From: Epiperipatus broadwayi
Taxonomy: Eukaryota > Onychophora > Udeonychophora > Euonychophora > Peripatidae
Assembly (NCBI GenBank): GCA_028023455.1
Contig: JAQFVV010000056.1
Coordinates: forward strand, 310,001-374,000
Length of the DNA stretch: 64,000 nt
Reading direction: 5' to 3'
Both the position numbers and the translations under genes were made by a program. The notes under the pieces were generated by a model. The model searched no databases. It was not told the DNA's origin and was given only the letters and a program-made list of their open reading frames with translations. Shown piece after piece: positions 28,409 through 39,948 of this stretch (position 1 is its first letter; the number at the start of each line of letters is the position of its first letter).

Positions 28409-29997
28409 TTCAATATATTCTTATTGAATTGATCTCTAATAAATTAATTTTGCTAATAAGAGATTATAGGGCAAAAAAAAAATCACTAATATTAAATTAA
28501 ATTAGTTTTTATAATACAACTATTTTTGAAAAAAGATAATAAATATACACTAACATCACTTGATACTATAATCAGATTATTATAATGTTCAATTATTCCA
28601 GTTGATAACTTATTTAATCTTTTTTTTCAGCTTTCTAATTATATTATTTGCAAAAATAAACTTTATTCATAGAAAAAATACAATACAGGGGATATAATAA
28701 AATTTGAATACTGTTGGGAACTTACATTTGTGTTCCATCATTTTGTGATAAACATTAATAACAATTCCGTAGAATGTACAAAAAGAGAGATATATAAACA
28801 AATTTTTATACAACCAGCCTAATGATTAAAATGTACATCAAGCAAGTTACAAGTACCACAATATTTGGCTATAATGATTTAAATAAAAGATTGGATATAA
28901 ATATGAAATACAATAAGGAACTTGCATATGGTGTACATTGTTTAGAAGGATAGTTTAAAAGAAATACAGAAAAAAGTACAAATGGAATTATACAGTCAGG
29001 GTTCACACTTTTTTTTATATTAAAATAATGACTTTATTATTGGTACAAATGTTTATAAGAGGGATATATTGCTATAAAAGTAGTTATAAAAATTGTCCTC
29101 CAATGTCTAAAATAGTCTTGGCATCTTTCATATGTCACACTTGTATTTTCATAAAAGTTCAACCTTGCAATCACTACCCATTTTCATGTTGGCAAAAACC
29201 ATTTTATAAAAGAATTTTATTACAATTATTCATCTGTGTTCATGATAATTCCTACAACTTAATATTTCAGTTTCCTATCTATCCAATATTTATAATCAAT
29301 ATTTCTACATCATAATATCTCATTTATTTTTATTCAGCTATGTATAGTCAAAAACATTTGTCAATGCTCCTGCATCAAGAAGATTTTTATCAAACATTTT
29401 TGTAATCTGTGTACATGACAGAATATGAACTTGTTTTTTAAATTATCTAATTTGATAACTTGAAGAACATTTTGCCATAATTTTATTATTATTTTCAAGT
29501 TTAAACCTATTATTATTTTGTCCTTCTCCTTCCTCATTTTTTTTTGTTATTATAAAATGATAAAATATGACAAATTGCAGAATAGGAATTTTATAATTAC
29601 AACTCTCACTTCTCTTTCTCCATTCTTCTATGTTCAAGATAGTACTGTGGCAGAGTGACAAACATGGGAGCTTATGGTTTCTAGTATGAATTCTTAATGT
29701 CACTTTTGTTGCTCAAATGGTATGTGATCTCTTGAACAATTAACCATTTGATGATGATGTTACCTATTATTATTATTCTAAATGCATGACTTTTCAAGAT
29801 ATGACAATGTTAAAAAAATTAGTTGATAGAAAAACTGATATTAGTAAATGTATATTTGAAAATTAAAAGTTCTTATTCACTTATTAAGAGAAATACATAC
29901 ATTCAACATTAAATAAAATAGTAATTTATTTTTAAACAAATCTTCCATTAATAGACAACAAAAATATATAATTAAAAATTTATTAATATATCTGCAG
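28409..29997. other. AT-rich non-coding stretch
   Basis: A plus-strand stop-free stretch at 29028-29315 (95 codons, several cysteines) and a minus-strand one at 29443-29703 show no recognisable domain and are judged chance. No RNA gene seen. Confidence 0.45.
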
Positions 29998-30050
29998 GAA
30001 GCTTGAAAGCCTGAGGTCAAATCCCTTCTAATTATATTAAGTTCAATATA
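29998..30050 (+). repeat. Family 3 repeat, 3' fragment
   Basis: GAAAGCCTGAGGTCAAATCCC followed by a CTAATTATAT-like stretch matches the 3' end of family 3 (compare GAAAGCCTGTGTTCAAATCC near 56800). The B-box-like core is GGTCAAATCCC. Only the tail is present. Confidence 0.6.
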
Positions 30051-32328
30051 GACAATATACTTGTGTTAAATATTACTCATTTAATTTTGTTAAAAAAATA
30101 TTGAAATGAATTTGTGAAATATGAAGTCTTTATAAATGTAACCTTATTCAAAATTTATATTACAATTTATTTAATCCATGATAGATAATAATTTCTTTAC
30201 ACAAATGATTTTGAAAATAAATTACAACAAAACTAATTGGAAACTACTTGCAGGAAACTTAACTTTTTAAGATCATAACTGGATTCATTAACAACTAACA
30301 AAAAAAAAAAAAATATCAAAATTTACTTTTAAAAAAAATCCAAAAAAAGTTAAAACTGAGTACACTGTATGCATCTTTAATTAACTACACTATTTTGGTA
30401 AGAATATTGTTATTTATGATTACTAAAATGCAATTGCTGATACCTTGAACTCAAATATTTTAAACACCAATAAAAGAAACTATATAAGAAACCAAGACCT
30501 TTCTGTCATAATTACACCTACAATCACAAAAAATATTATAATGAATAAGCTAAAAAATAATATATATATTCAGCACACATAATTTATATAAGATAAAAAG
30601 TTATTGTGAAAAACACATCCATTAGTTTATGTCAATACTACAATAATTTTAGCTCAAAAATATTTTGAATCTATCATAAATTATTAAATTTAAATTAAAA
30701 AAAATTTAGAAGTACAAAATCTAAGAGAAATATCACTGACAATAATCTAAAATTATGTTCACCCTCTTCTATCTGGCTTAACTAGTCACAATAAATTCTT
30801 TAATTTTATGCAAAGATTTAATAATTTTTTAACAATGTATTTGACTTTTATACAACCCATAAAAATATTGATTTTCATGGGGGCAGTATTATGTTATCAA
30901 AATACAATTAAACATTTTTCTCTCATAAAAATATTAAAAGGGTCTTGTGAAGTAATGGAATAGATAGTTTGACATGCACATGATTTCAAAATTTTCAGAT
31001 TAGGATTAATCTGCAAATGGATATCTGATAAGCAAAAATTGTAATATGATATGATCATCAGTACTTGTGAGATATTATCATCACATTCAAATAATGAACC
31101 CCCATTATTAGTATTTACTTTCACGTAACATCATTAGAATTTTGAAGTTGGCAGATGAACATATATATCTGATTTGAAGAATACCAATTCAACATCATTT
31201 GATATAACAAAATTCTATTACTTAAGACTTTTCATGAATTCTTTTTTTTTAAGCTCAATAGTGTAGAAAGTGTGAATGCACTATATAATTAAAACAGAAT
31301 ATAAACTTAAGATAGTTTTCACAACTTCAAAAAAACTGACTTCATTAATAAATCTACTTTTCCTTCTTCCTAATTCTTTCAAATCTAAATTATGGAAATA
31401 TTAGCCATATAAATTTGCAATTTCCTATGCAGTGTAATGCAATATTAGAATGAGAACTTAAGTTTCACCTTCTGGTTCTTGAATACCACAATTTCTTAAG
31501 CCATTCAATACTTTATGTCATATCCCAATTTATTTACTACAAAATATCATCAATTGATTTTTTTTTTTTAAATTAAAAAAACATTTAAAAATTATTATTA
31601 TAATTACATTTATTAAATGTTTTTAAAAAATTACTTCGCATCAGCACTTCTATTATTTCTCGCTAAGAATAACAATATAAACTAAGGTTGATTCGTTTAA
31701 AAAAAAAAAAATGAAATGAAAGTATTTTAAATTTTGCAAGCTAATATCATTAAAGTTAATAAAACTATCTTCTATTTCTTCTCCATCAATCTTATTAAAA
31801 GCTCACAATCTAATTTACGATGACTTTTAGAATATCTTTATCACTTCTTTGGTTAGAAAAAAAAAACATAATACAATTTTCTTCTTAATTTCTTCTTATT
31901 GGATTTTTAAATATATTTTTAACAAATGAGATAAAATTTAACATTAATAAGTAATGAAAAAATATAACTTATTCAATTTTGTGCTAACAAAGAATAGCAT
32001 ATTTGCACAGGGATGTGAGAGATGATGTCATATTCCTCAACAAAGAAGAACTAATTGTAACTCAAAAGCGTTATTTAACATAATTATATAGCAAAATAAT
32101 TCACTCAATTAGAAACAGACACATAAACACATATAGGCATTCTTGCATATAGATATATTACGAGATGAAAATGCTTGATATGAATGAATTTGTATATACA
32201 TACTAAAGTGTGTATATATAGATTCTTAACTGGAAAAATTTCATACCTGACACTTCCATATTGAACTGGCATCACATTTCTTAAAAGTAAACTGGAAATT
32301 GAGTAACAGACTGTTATTGTCCTCATTA
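30051..32328. other. AT-rich non-coding stretch
   Basis: About 2.3 kb. Long A and T runs, for example 30300-30313, 31560-31569 and 31700-31711. No supported gene. Confidence 0.5.
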
Positions 32329-32446
32329 AATATCACATGATCACTATTTCTTATGCTTACACAAGCTGTTTACACAGAAGCTAAACTCTCCATACAGTAG
32401 CATACTTAGTGCAAGCCAGAATAATCAATGGATGCAAGAAGGTTTT
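32329..32446 (+). repeat. Family 2 repeat, left arm of a fold-back
   Basis: Starts at AATATCACATGATCACTATT, matching the start of the family 2 unit, and runs through AAACTCTCCATACAG and GTGCAAGCCAGAATAATCAA. It then switches abruptly to inverted family 2 sequence at about 32447. Confidence 0.85.
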
Positions 32447-33006
32447 TCTCACTGATGAAAGCCACATGCTAGAAACTAGTCTGTGGATATTGGATGAATA
32501 GGCACTAGATAGGGATTTTATGCACACATCTTCTTGCACCCACTGATTGTTTTGACTTGCACTACTACTGTATTGAGAGTTTAGCCTCTATGTAATCAGC
32601 TTGAGTATGCATAATAAATGGTGATCAGGTGATGTTTAGTGGTGTAATACTAATCATGCCCAATAGGAATATGGTGGTGATTAAAGAACCAAAGACACCA
32701 AAAATTATTAATGCTGAACTTACAAGCTAATGAGCTTGAAATGAAAACATTAATTTTGGACTCAAAGCTTCACAGTTAGTTAATGAGGTAAAAGATGGCT
32801 GCTGGAAGGTTGCATTAGATCCTAAAATCTAGGTGCAGTGATTGCTCTCAGATCCAAGGCTCCTCATTGATGAAAACCTCAAGCTAGAAACTAGTCTGGG
32901 AATTTTGGATAAGTAGGCAATAGATAGGGATTTTATGCACAAACTTTCTTGTATCCATTGATTACTCTGGCTTCTAGTGAGTGGCACTACTATATGGAGA
33001 GTTTTC
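32447..33006 (-). repeat. Family 2 repeat, right arm, about 1.3 units inverted
   Basis: From CTCACTGATGAAAGCC the minus strand reads the family 2 unit: GTGCATAAAATCCC reversed near 32515, AAACTCTC reversed near 32575, the unit start reversed near 32625, then a second inverted unit down to 33006. The CTGAACT half of the shared palindrome is visible reversed near 32713, but the other half is degraded. Together with the left arm this forms an inverted repeat with a very short spacer. Confidence 0.85.
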
Positions 33007-33328
33007 TTTACATACTCATCAATCTTGCACTTAGAATGAAAAAGAGATTGAAATTACAATTTTAAAATATGATTAAATGATAGTCCCATTGACATGAGAT
33101 GAAAAGGTGATTAATGGCATAAGAAGCTTATAATGATTAGTTCTTATGCCAAATAATGTAACTTAATACAGTAAAGATAAAAAAACAAGATAAATCACGT
33201 TGTTTGTTTAGGATATAAGTATTAGTCTTGATTTAGTCAACATTATAAGTATAAAACATTAAGTAAAATTTCTTGTTGATTTGTTGTAGATAATTTACAT
33301 ATTTGATCATTATAGGTTTCATCAATAG

Positions 33329-33390
33329 CCTTGATTACTCTGACTTGTACTGAGTGGAAATACTGTATGGAGAGTTTAGCCACTGTGTTA
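33329..33390 (-). repeat. Family 2 fragment, inverted
   Basis: TTGATTACTCTGACTTGTAC and GGAGAGTTTAGCC match the minus strand of family 2. It abuts the left arm of the long inverted repeat exactly where the two arms stop matching. Confidence 0.75.
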
Positions 33391-33946
33391 TTGTTCCCAA
33401 ATTTATGGCCATGCAGAATAGTAAATTAATAATAAATGAAAATATTGTATTCCCAATAATGAATATTTCATTTAAACCAATATTCAAAAATATCTGTGTA
33501 TATCTATAATGTAAGTTCTAATCTGGCTCAAATAAATTTGGAAGTTTTCTTTCACATGGCAGGCTTATGTTCAACCCAACCAATTAAATATCTTAACTAT
33601 TATTAACTAGAGAATTAAACATGAATGCAAACTTTACTTAAACATTCACACCATTACAATTAGAAAGCCTAGTGAGTCCTTCCCTCATTGTTTATTTGTG
33701 AGAAAACTGCTTAAAAGTCTTTTCCCTACAGTAAGCTTTTCAATGACTGTTTTATCTATCTATAGAAAAATTACCAGTTTAACAGACTATCCAATATGCA
33801 ACAAGATAAGGTTCTCATTCAATAGAATGTCTTGTATATTTTCATAAAAAACGAGCATGAAATTTATTTATTTTTAAATATTAAATGTAAACTATAATTC
33901 TACATAATAGTATGTAATTGACACAGACTTAAGATATATATTCCAC

Positions 33947-34062
33947 TAATGTTTTATATATTTCATTGTGATTTTTTAAATTAGTATTAATAATTAACTA
34001 ATGCTAATGTTTTATATATTTCATTGTGATTTTTTAAATTAGTATTAATAATTAACTAATGC
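33947..34062 (+). repeat. Perfect 58-bp tandem duplication
   Basis: Units 33947-34004 and 34005-34062 both read TAATGTTTTATATATTTC and on to AATTAACTAATGC with no visible difference, so the event is recent or was homogenised. Confidence 0.95.
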
Positions 34063-34610
34063 TTTGAAAATAACATTAATTTATTGTTAGATTAATATTT
34101 TTGTTAGGTGTGTTTATTTATATAAAAACAAAACAATAATATAATTACTGTTTTTATTAATAAATATTTTACTTAACATAAAATAAAAAGGCAAAGACAA
34201 AACTAGCATAAAAAAATTACAAATATTTGCAAACAATTCCTGCACTAATTCACACATATAAATATCACTCTATTGATGAAACCCATAATGATCAAATATG
34301 TAGATTATCTATGATGAATCAATAAGAAATTTGGACTCAGTGTTTATAACATTAACTAAATGAAGATTAATACTTATATCCTCTACAAACAACACCCTTT
34401 GTTCTGTTTAAATTATAACTTGAAGCTCTTTTTCTTTGTAAGTTCAAAGTTGAGTATGTAAAGTAAAAGAAGCTCTCAAGACTGACAATAGAATAATAGA
34501 GACAGGTTTAGCAGATGAACATTTCTTAATTGTGATATTTCATGTGGGAATACAATCAACAAAAAAGATCGTTTGAGATTGAAATTTCACATAGCAAATT
34601 ATAATGATAT

Positions 34611-34722
34611 TCGTCAAGTGTTGTTAGCCGAGAGGTCATTGCACCTGCCTTGTAAGCAAGTAGTTGGTTGCAGACAGGTGTGGGTTCGCATCCCGGCCGA
34701 TGCTATGACATATGAAAAAAAA
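34611..34722 (+). mobile_element. tRNA-derived SINE-like element with A tail and target-site duplication
   Basis: A tRNA-like fold spans 34618-34704. The A box TAGCCGAGAGG (34625-34635) matches the RNA polymerase III consensus; the B box GGTTCGCATCC (34683-34693) has one deviation. The acceptor arms pair at six of seven positions, with wobbles. The anticodon loop is CTTGTAA (34649-34655), giving TGT (Thr), with four of five stem pairs. A long variable arm (34661-34679) is of the Ser/Leu class and clashes with Thr, so a working tRNA is unlikely. A short linker and an A run follow, and AAATTATAATGATAT (34596-34610) recurs as AAATTATAATAATAT (34723-34737). That is a 14/15 direct repeat, the hallmark of LINE-mediated retroposition. 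A simple retroposed tRNA pseudogene is the alternative. Confidence 0.7.
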
Positions 34723-34737
34723 AAATTATAATAATAT

Positions 34738-35540
34738 CAAAGATAAAATGGCTCATTAAGGCAATAGAAATAATTAAAATCAACAATAATAAAATCAGTA
34801 AAAATAATAAAAATATTGGAAAAATTAATAAAAGTCTCACATTTCTATATATGATTACATAAAATGTTTAAATTGTGTTTAATGGGATCATTGGAAAATT
34901 TAAATATAGGACAGTGCTTGTATCTAAGGAGTTACCAAGATTCAAGGGTAATTGCAATTAGTAGTAAAATTTCTTTCCCAAGAATAAAAATTCAGTTTAA
35001 AACTGCAGTTCTTCAAATTTAAAAAAAAAAGACACAATTTATTCATGAAATGTCTGTATCTTCTATTTCTGAAACATTTATCCATATAAACCCAAATTTT
35101 TCCAACTGCTGGTTGATGAAGAAATTTTATGTTGGCCACAAGAAATATTTTACTGAATGTTTTCATTCAATTTTGATTATAATATATTTTAATTAATTAT
35201 TATATGCTTAATAAATTAAACATATGAAGCATAAAACATTACATATTATGCTTTGTAGAATATTTAATTTATTTATATATACTTTTAAATTACACATATA
35301 AAAAAAAATCAACTTTTAACTTGTTGGTGTGATAGAAAAGTTGAGAATCACTGTTAACACAGTTAAAATGCTAATGATATTAAAAACGTATTTACACTAT
35401 AATATCTTGATTGATTTTATTACAAGTTATGTTTCAACATTAGACCAACCAAATTCAGAGAGAAAAGATTTGTATTACTTGTTGGATAATATTAGTATGC
35501 TTATGTTTACAAAAAAAAAAATTCTTCAAAAACCTTAAAG

Positions 35541-35542
<2 letters not shown>
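34738..35542. other. AT-rich non-coding stretch
   Basis: No gene or repeat recognised. Stop-free stretches on both strands are short and low in complexity. Confidence 0.5.

Positions 35543-35609
<67 letters not shown>
35543..35609. repeat. (TA)n microsatellite, about 67 bp
   Basis: Uninterrupted alternating TA. Frames crossing it (Ile-Tyr repeats) are artefacts. Confidence 0.97.
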
Positions 35610-35612
<3 letters not shown>

Positions 35613-35924
35613 ATATAAATAGAAAAAAAATTATTTTAAATAAAGTTATTGGCTCTTTAAATTCAGTGTTCTTTGCACAACATAAGGATTGACTAATATA
35701 AACACGTTGAGTAGATACAAAATTCACTAACGAACTTGTCCACACTCAAAGAAAAGCATCTTAATAATCATATTATGTTAGGAATCATGATATAAAAAAT
35801 GTTAATTTCATAATAGCACATATAGTCATCACATAAAAGGAAGATCATGGATTAATACTCTTTAAAAAAAACAAGACATTTCATGTAATAATCAATATAT
35901 TTTATTTGTGCAGTGTTTAGATTG

Positions 35925-36262
35925 TAATTATATAGAAGGTAATCATCCCTTCTCACTAGTATAATTAAATAGTGATGATAAACTGCCAGAATACTCTCAC
36001 CCCAGTCACAAAATAGATTTTGAGAAAATAAGAACAAACATTTCATTTTCAAACTCAAATGCACTTATACGATTCATATATTCATGCTCTCACTTCTACA
36101 CATTTAAGATTGGCTCATGTAAGTGCATTTGAATTTGAAAATAAGATGGCCATTCTTATATTTTCAAAATCACTATCTTGTGAATGGGGCAAGGGTATCC
36201 GGACAGTTTTAACATCACTGTTCAATGATGCTAGTGAGAAAGAATGACTACTTTCTATATAT
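35925..36262. repeat. Family 4 fold-back, about 340 bp
   Basis: The left arm (about 35925-36068) and right arm (about 36117-36262) are diverged inverted copies. Shared blocks, read on the left arm and on the reverse of the right arm, include TCTCACTAG, AGTGATG, CACAA(A/G)ATAG, ATTTTCAAA and CAAATGCACTTA. The right arm is the better preserved and resembles the arms of the larger hairpin at 39949-40512 (CACAAGATAGTGA, CATCTTAT and GCCAATCT in the same order). Overlapping short reading frames on both strands are by-products of the symmetry. Confidence 0.85.
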
Positions 36263-37954
36263 TTATAAAGACATATATCAACATATTTACCAAATTTGAG
36301 ATTTGCACTTTACAAGCAACTCTTGTTGTACTAAGTTTCAACATCTGTTAAATACTAAAATTTCCAATTTGCTTTTCCAAGACTGTCTGATTACCAAAAC
36401 ACAGAATTACCTGAAATGTTTTAGAGATAAAAATCTGATTTGAGGATCATCAAAAATGAAATTAAAACGAAAATTGTATTATATATATATATATCTTTTT
36501 ATCGGAGTTGTGATAAAAATGTTCTAAAAATCACTATAATTAGACTGTGAGCTTTTAATAGAATTGATGGAAAATAAAAAATAACGGTATTAACTGAAAA
36601 AATTTAAATATTGTCACCATTTCATTTTGATTTTTTTAGTTTTTAAACAATCTTCTTTCTTATTAAGAATATTTGTATTGGTGATAGTGAGAAATAAGAG
36701 AAGTAGGAATGCAAAGTGATTTTTTAAATATATAATAAATGTAATTGTAATAATTTTTAAGTGTATATATATATTAAACTTAACTGATATTTTATAGCAT
36801 GCGAATGGGTGTGTGACATAAAATTTTTGAATGTTTCAAGATATTGTGATGTTCAAACACCAGACTAAGCTCTAACAATGATTATTTATATTATTGGTGA
36901 TTTTATTGAAAGGACTTTTTGTTTAGTTAAATAAAAACATAAATGTGGAGCTTCATAAGTGATATTCAATAGGAATTAAACATAGAAATTCATAGGTGAA
37001 AAGAAAACTACAGAATATAATACATAGATACATGATATTGATATTTTGTACAGAGAAAGAGTAATTTATTACCAATGAATAATATTATATAAATTTTATA
37101 GGACTAAAAAATAACAAATAAGCTTCATCCCCTGTCACATCCAATTTGGTAATTATACCAAACTTTGATGGTCATCTGAAAGTCTGTGCTCATATACCCT
37201 ATATTACATATATAGACACACAGGTATATAATAAGCCTGTTTTCAGTTGTTATAAATTAACTATCTTTAATATTTAATGCAGGTCATTAAGATGTAATTA
37301 TTTTCAACTAAAAAAATCACTTTACAACAAACATTCAGAACATATTTAATATTTAAATAAATAATATCTAATATATAATAAAGTGTCTTTCATAATTAAA
37401 ACAGTGATATGTTCCACATTATGTGAAAATGGTTAGCAAGCATTAAAAAAGATTCAAATTTCTGTTCAAATAGTTTTATTAGTTACTCTAATAAGAATAG
37501 TCAAATGATACATAAATCAAAAACTTTAATATTTAACACAGCATGTAAATATATTTCAAAGTACTCTTCACCTCAAACAGTCTTTAAATAATCACAACAT
37601 TAGACCTATCAGATTGGACATAAGAGATAAATAATTTTATTTGTCTATTTATTTAAGTATTATTTATATATTTAAATTGGTATTTTTTTAGAAAAGTTTT
37701 TTGATTAAAATGGAATGCTTATTTCTATCTTAAATAAATTGATTTAACACTGTGATTTATATTTATGTAAAGAGCATCTGAAGTGTAGTATTCATTAAGT
37801 CTTTAAACTCTATTTTAAATATTGTTAATTTATGTAGTTTGATTATAACAATCAGATTAAAAATAAAAAGGTATGCTAGAGGACAAAATGTTTATGTGGT
37901 GATGTTATTTATGAGTGAATGCTTTGTGCTATTTGTTTGTTGCTTAGTGTTTTT
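36263..37954. other. AT-rich non-coding stretch
   Basis: Includes (TA)n near 36480-36494 and the family 3 fragment listed separately. No gene supported. Confidence 0.5.
37138..37205 (+). repeat. Family 3-like 3' fragment
   Basis: GAAAGTCTGTGCTCATATAC followed by CCTATATTA is identical in its core to 58119-58150 and resembles the family 3 tail. The B-box position reads GTGCTCATATACCC, so this is a diverged subtype. Confidence 0.5.
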
Positions 37955-38356
37955 AGCCCAATAGACTTTACACAGAGGCGAAACTCTCCATATAGTAGTG
38001 CCAATCAGTGCAATCAATGGATGCAGAAAAGTTTGTGCATAAATCGCTATCTAGTGCCTACTTATCCAATATTGCCAGACTATTTTCTAGCTTGTGTTTT
38101 CATCAGTGAGGAGCCTTGGCTCTTAGAGCACTGCACCTGGACCTTAGAAAGGTTCCTCACTGATGAAAGCCACAAGCAGTCTGGGGATATTGGATCAGTA
38201 GGCACTAGATAGGGATTTTATGCACAAACCTTCCTCATTCACTGATTACTCTGGCTTGCACTGCTGTAAAGAGAGTTTATCTCTGTGTAAACAGCTTATG
38301 TAAGCATAAAGAATGGTGATCATATGATGTTTAGTGGTTTAAGCCCAATAGACTTT
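37955..38356. repeat. Family 2 fold-back flanked by a 15-bp direct repeat
   Basis: The plus arm (about 37970-38147) reads AAACTCTCCATATAG, GTGCATAAAT, CATCAGTGAGGAGCCTTGG and GCACTGCACCTGG. At about 38148 it turns into the minus arm (to 38341), ending in the reversed unit start TGATCATATGATGTTTAG. AGCCCAATAGACTTT occurs at 37955-37969 and 38342-38356. It may be a target-site duplication, but it also resembles the family 2 unit start, so it could be element sequence instead. The 97-codon open frame across the arm is by-product sequence. Confidence 0.85.
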
Positions 38357-39948
38357 CAAATAATATATCTTTATAACATTTAATACTAGCTGTTATTGTA
38401 AGTGCTTAAAGATACTTCATTACATAATACATATTGATTGCTTATTTATTAAATTCTACAATATGCCACCTATTGTATTTTCTATTTTTATTCTATATAT
38501 TGGCACATAATAAAAAATCAGCTGATCCTCGAAGGAATGTGTTGCACATTAACCAGTTTTTTTTTCAATTATCCTTGAATTAATTATCATATATCAACAA
38601 AGCAACATCATTCATATTTAAATATTATAATATAATTTATTTAATAGTAAGGTTTGAATGTAAAAAGTATTGATAATTTAATAAAAAAAAATTATATACA
38701 ATGACTCATTATGCACAAGACAGTGTTACACTGCATCTTTTTTCCATTTATCACTATTTTCTTATAAATATAAGAGAAAAATAAAATAAATATATAAAGT
38801 ATAATAGATGGTAAGTTAAAAATTATATATATATTTTAAAAAAACATGCTGAAATTAAATAATATAAATATGTGTGCACATATTATTTAAATTTATTATT
38901 AAAAAAAGTATTTAAAAATCTGTAAGACTAAAATATAACAGAGATCTTCAAATAGTATTCAAATTTAATCAGTAAGATATCACTCTTATCATTCCAACTC
39001 TAATAATTATAGTCAAATCATATACATATTAACAATTTATATATATTCACCTATACATATCACATACACATTAAAAAAACCCACAGTAATTTGTTTTTTT
39101 AAATGACAGTTTTTATCAATAACATTTTTCATAGGAACTTATTATCCTTTATGTATGATATAAAAATATTTTTGGCTTTGTTAAAGAAGTTTGCTTTTGA
39201 ATGGATTAATATTAGCTAGTGAAGTAAGATGAAATTCTAGTCTTGAAATGTGTTTGTCCATTTTATATCATATAATAGCAAATTTGAATGATAGCTTTAC
39301 AGATCATGAAAAAAATATTCATTTCATTCAGCGTTTTAAATCTTGGTTTATTACTTTATTTAAAATAAACCTTAAGAATATTATAAGCTAAAATAATGCT
39401 TAAATATTAATTTAGTAAATATTTGTGAATACATACATATATACACACAGTACACACGCAAGAATCTTTCCTTAAAACATTTGCTATTAAAATATCATTA
39501 ATGGTACGCTCCTTCTTACTATCTTCCATATCTCTCTCTATCAATTATCAATCTTTGTTTCTTTATGTCTCATATTCCTAATCTGTATTTGATAAATTTT
39601 TCCCCAATATAATATTAAATATCCCACTACTACTGGGTGTGGAATTGTAATTAGTAAGTATAATTGTTTTTTTTTATAAATTATAAATGGATAATAGTTT
39701 AATTAACTTTAAAAGATTTTTTTTTGTTTACTACTGGTAGAACCACCAGTGTTGTATTATATAATTATTCTTTAGATTGTTTTATGTGATACATATATAT
39801 TTTATTATAACATTTAAGACAGAAAATAGCTTGAAGAGATAGTATAATACTAACAACATCTATCCTTTTTTTTAAACCTTCAGATTATTTAATGTATTGC
39901 TTTAAGTTTTGGAATTAAAATTAAATAAATATTATTTATATAATAATA
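38357..39948. other. AT-rich non-coding stretch
   Basis: No gene supported. A short hairpin ACTGGT/ACCAGT lies near 39735. Confidence 0.5.

Larger units (their letters stand above)
33199..34395. repeat. Long inverted repeat: about 130-bp arms, about 940-bp spacer
   Basis: The left arm 33199-33328 (GTTGTTTGTTTAGGATATAA through TTTGATCATTATAGGTTTC) is matched by the reverse complement of 34270-34395. Long identical blocks include GGATATAAGTATTA and ACATATTTGATCATTAT. The spacer holds a 60-bp inverted family 2 fragment directly against the left arm (33329-33390) and a perfect 58-bp tandem duplication. This could be a non-autonomous element with long terminal inverted repeats, or a fold-back. 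No transposase is present. Confidence 0.75.

Noticed and set aside
29028-29315. 95-codon cysteine-containing plus-strand frame
   Set aside because: Cysteines are irregularly spaced, no signal peptide or domain pattern, flanks are AT-rich.
35455-35745. 96-codon minus-strand frame
   Set aside because: Crosses the (TA)n tract at 35543-35609; no motif outside it.
37919-38212. 97-codon plus-strand frame
   Set aside because: Lies across the family 2 fold-back; the other family 2 copies do not keep this frame.
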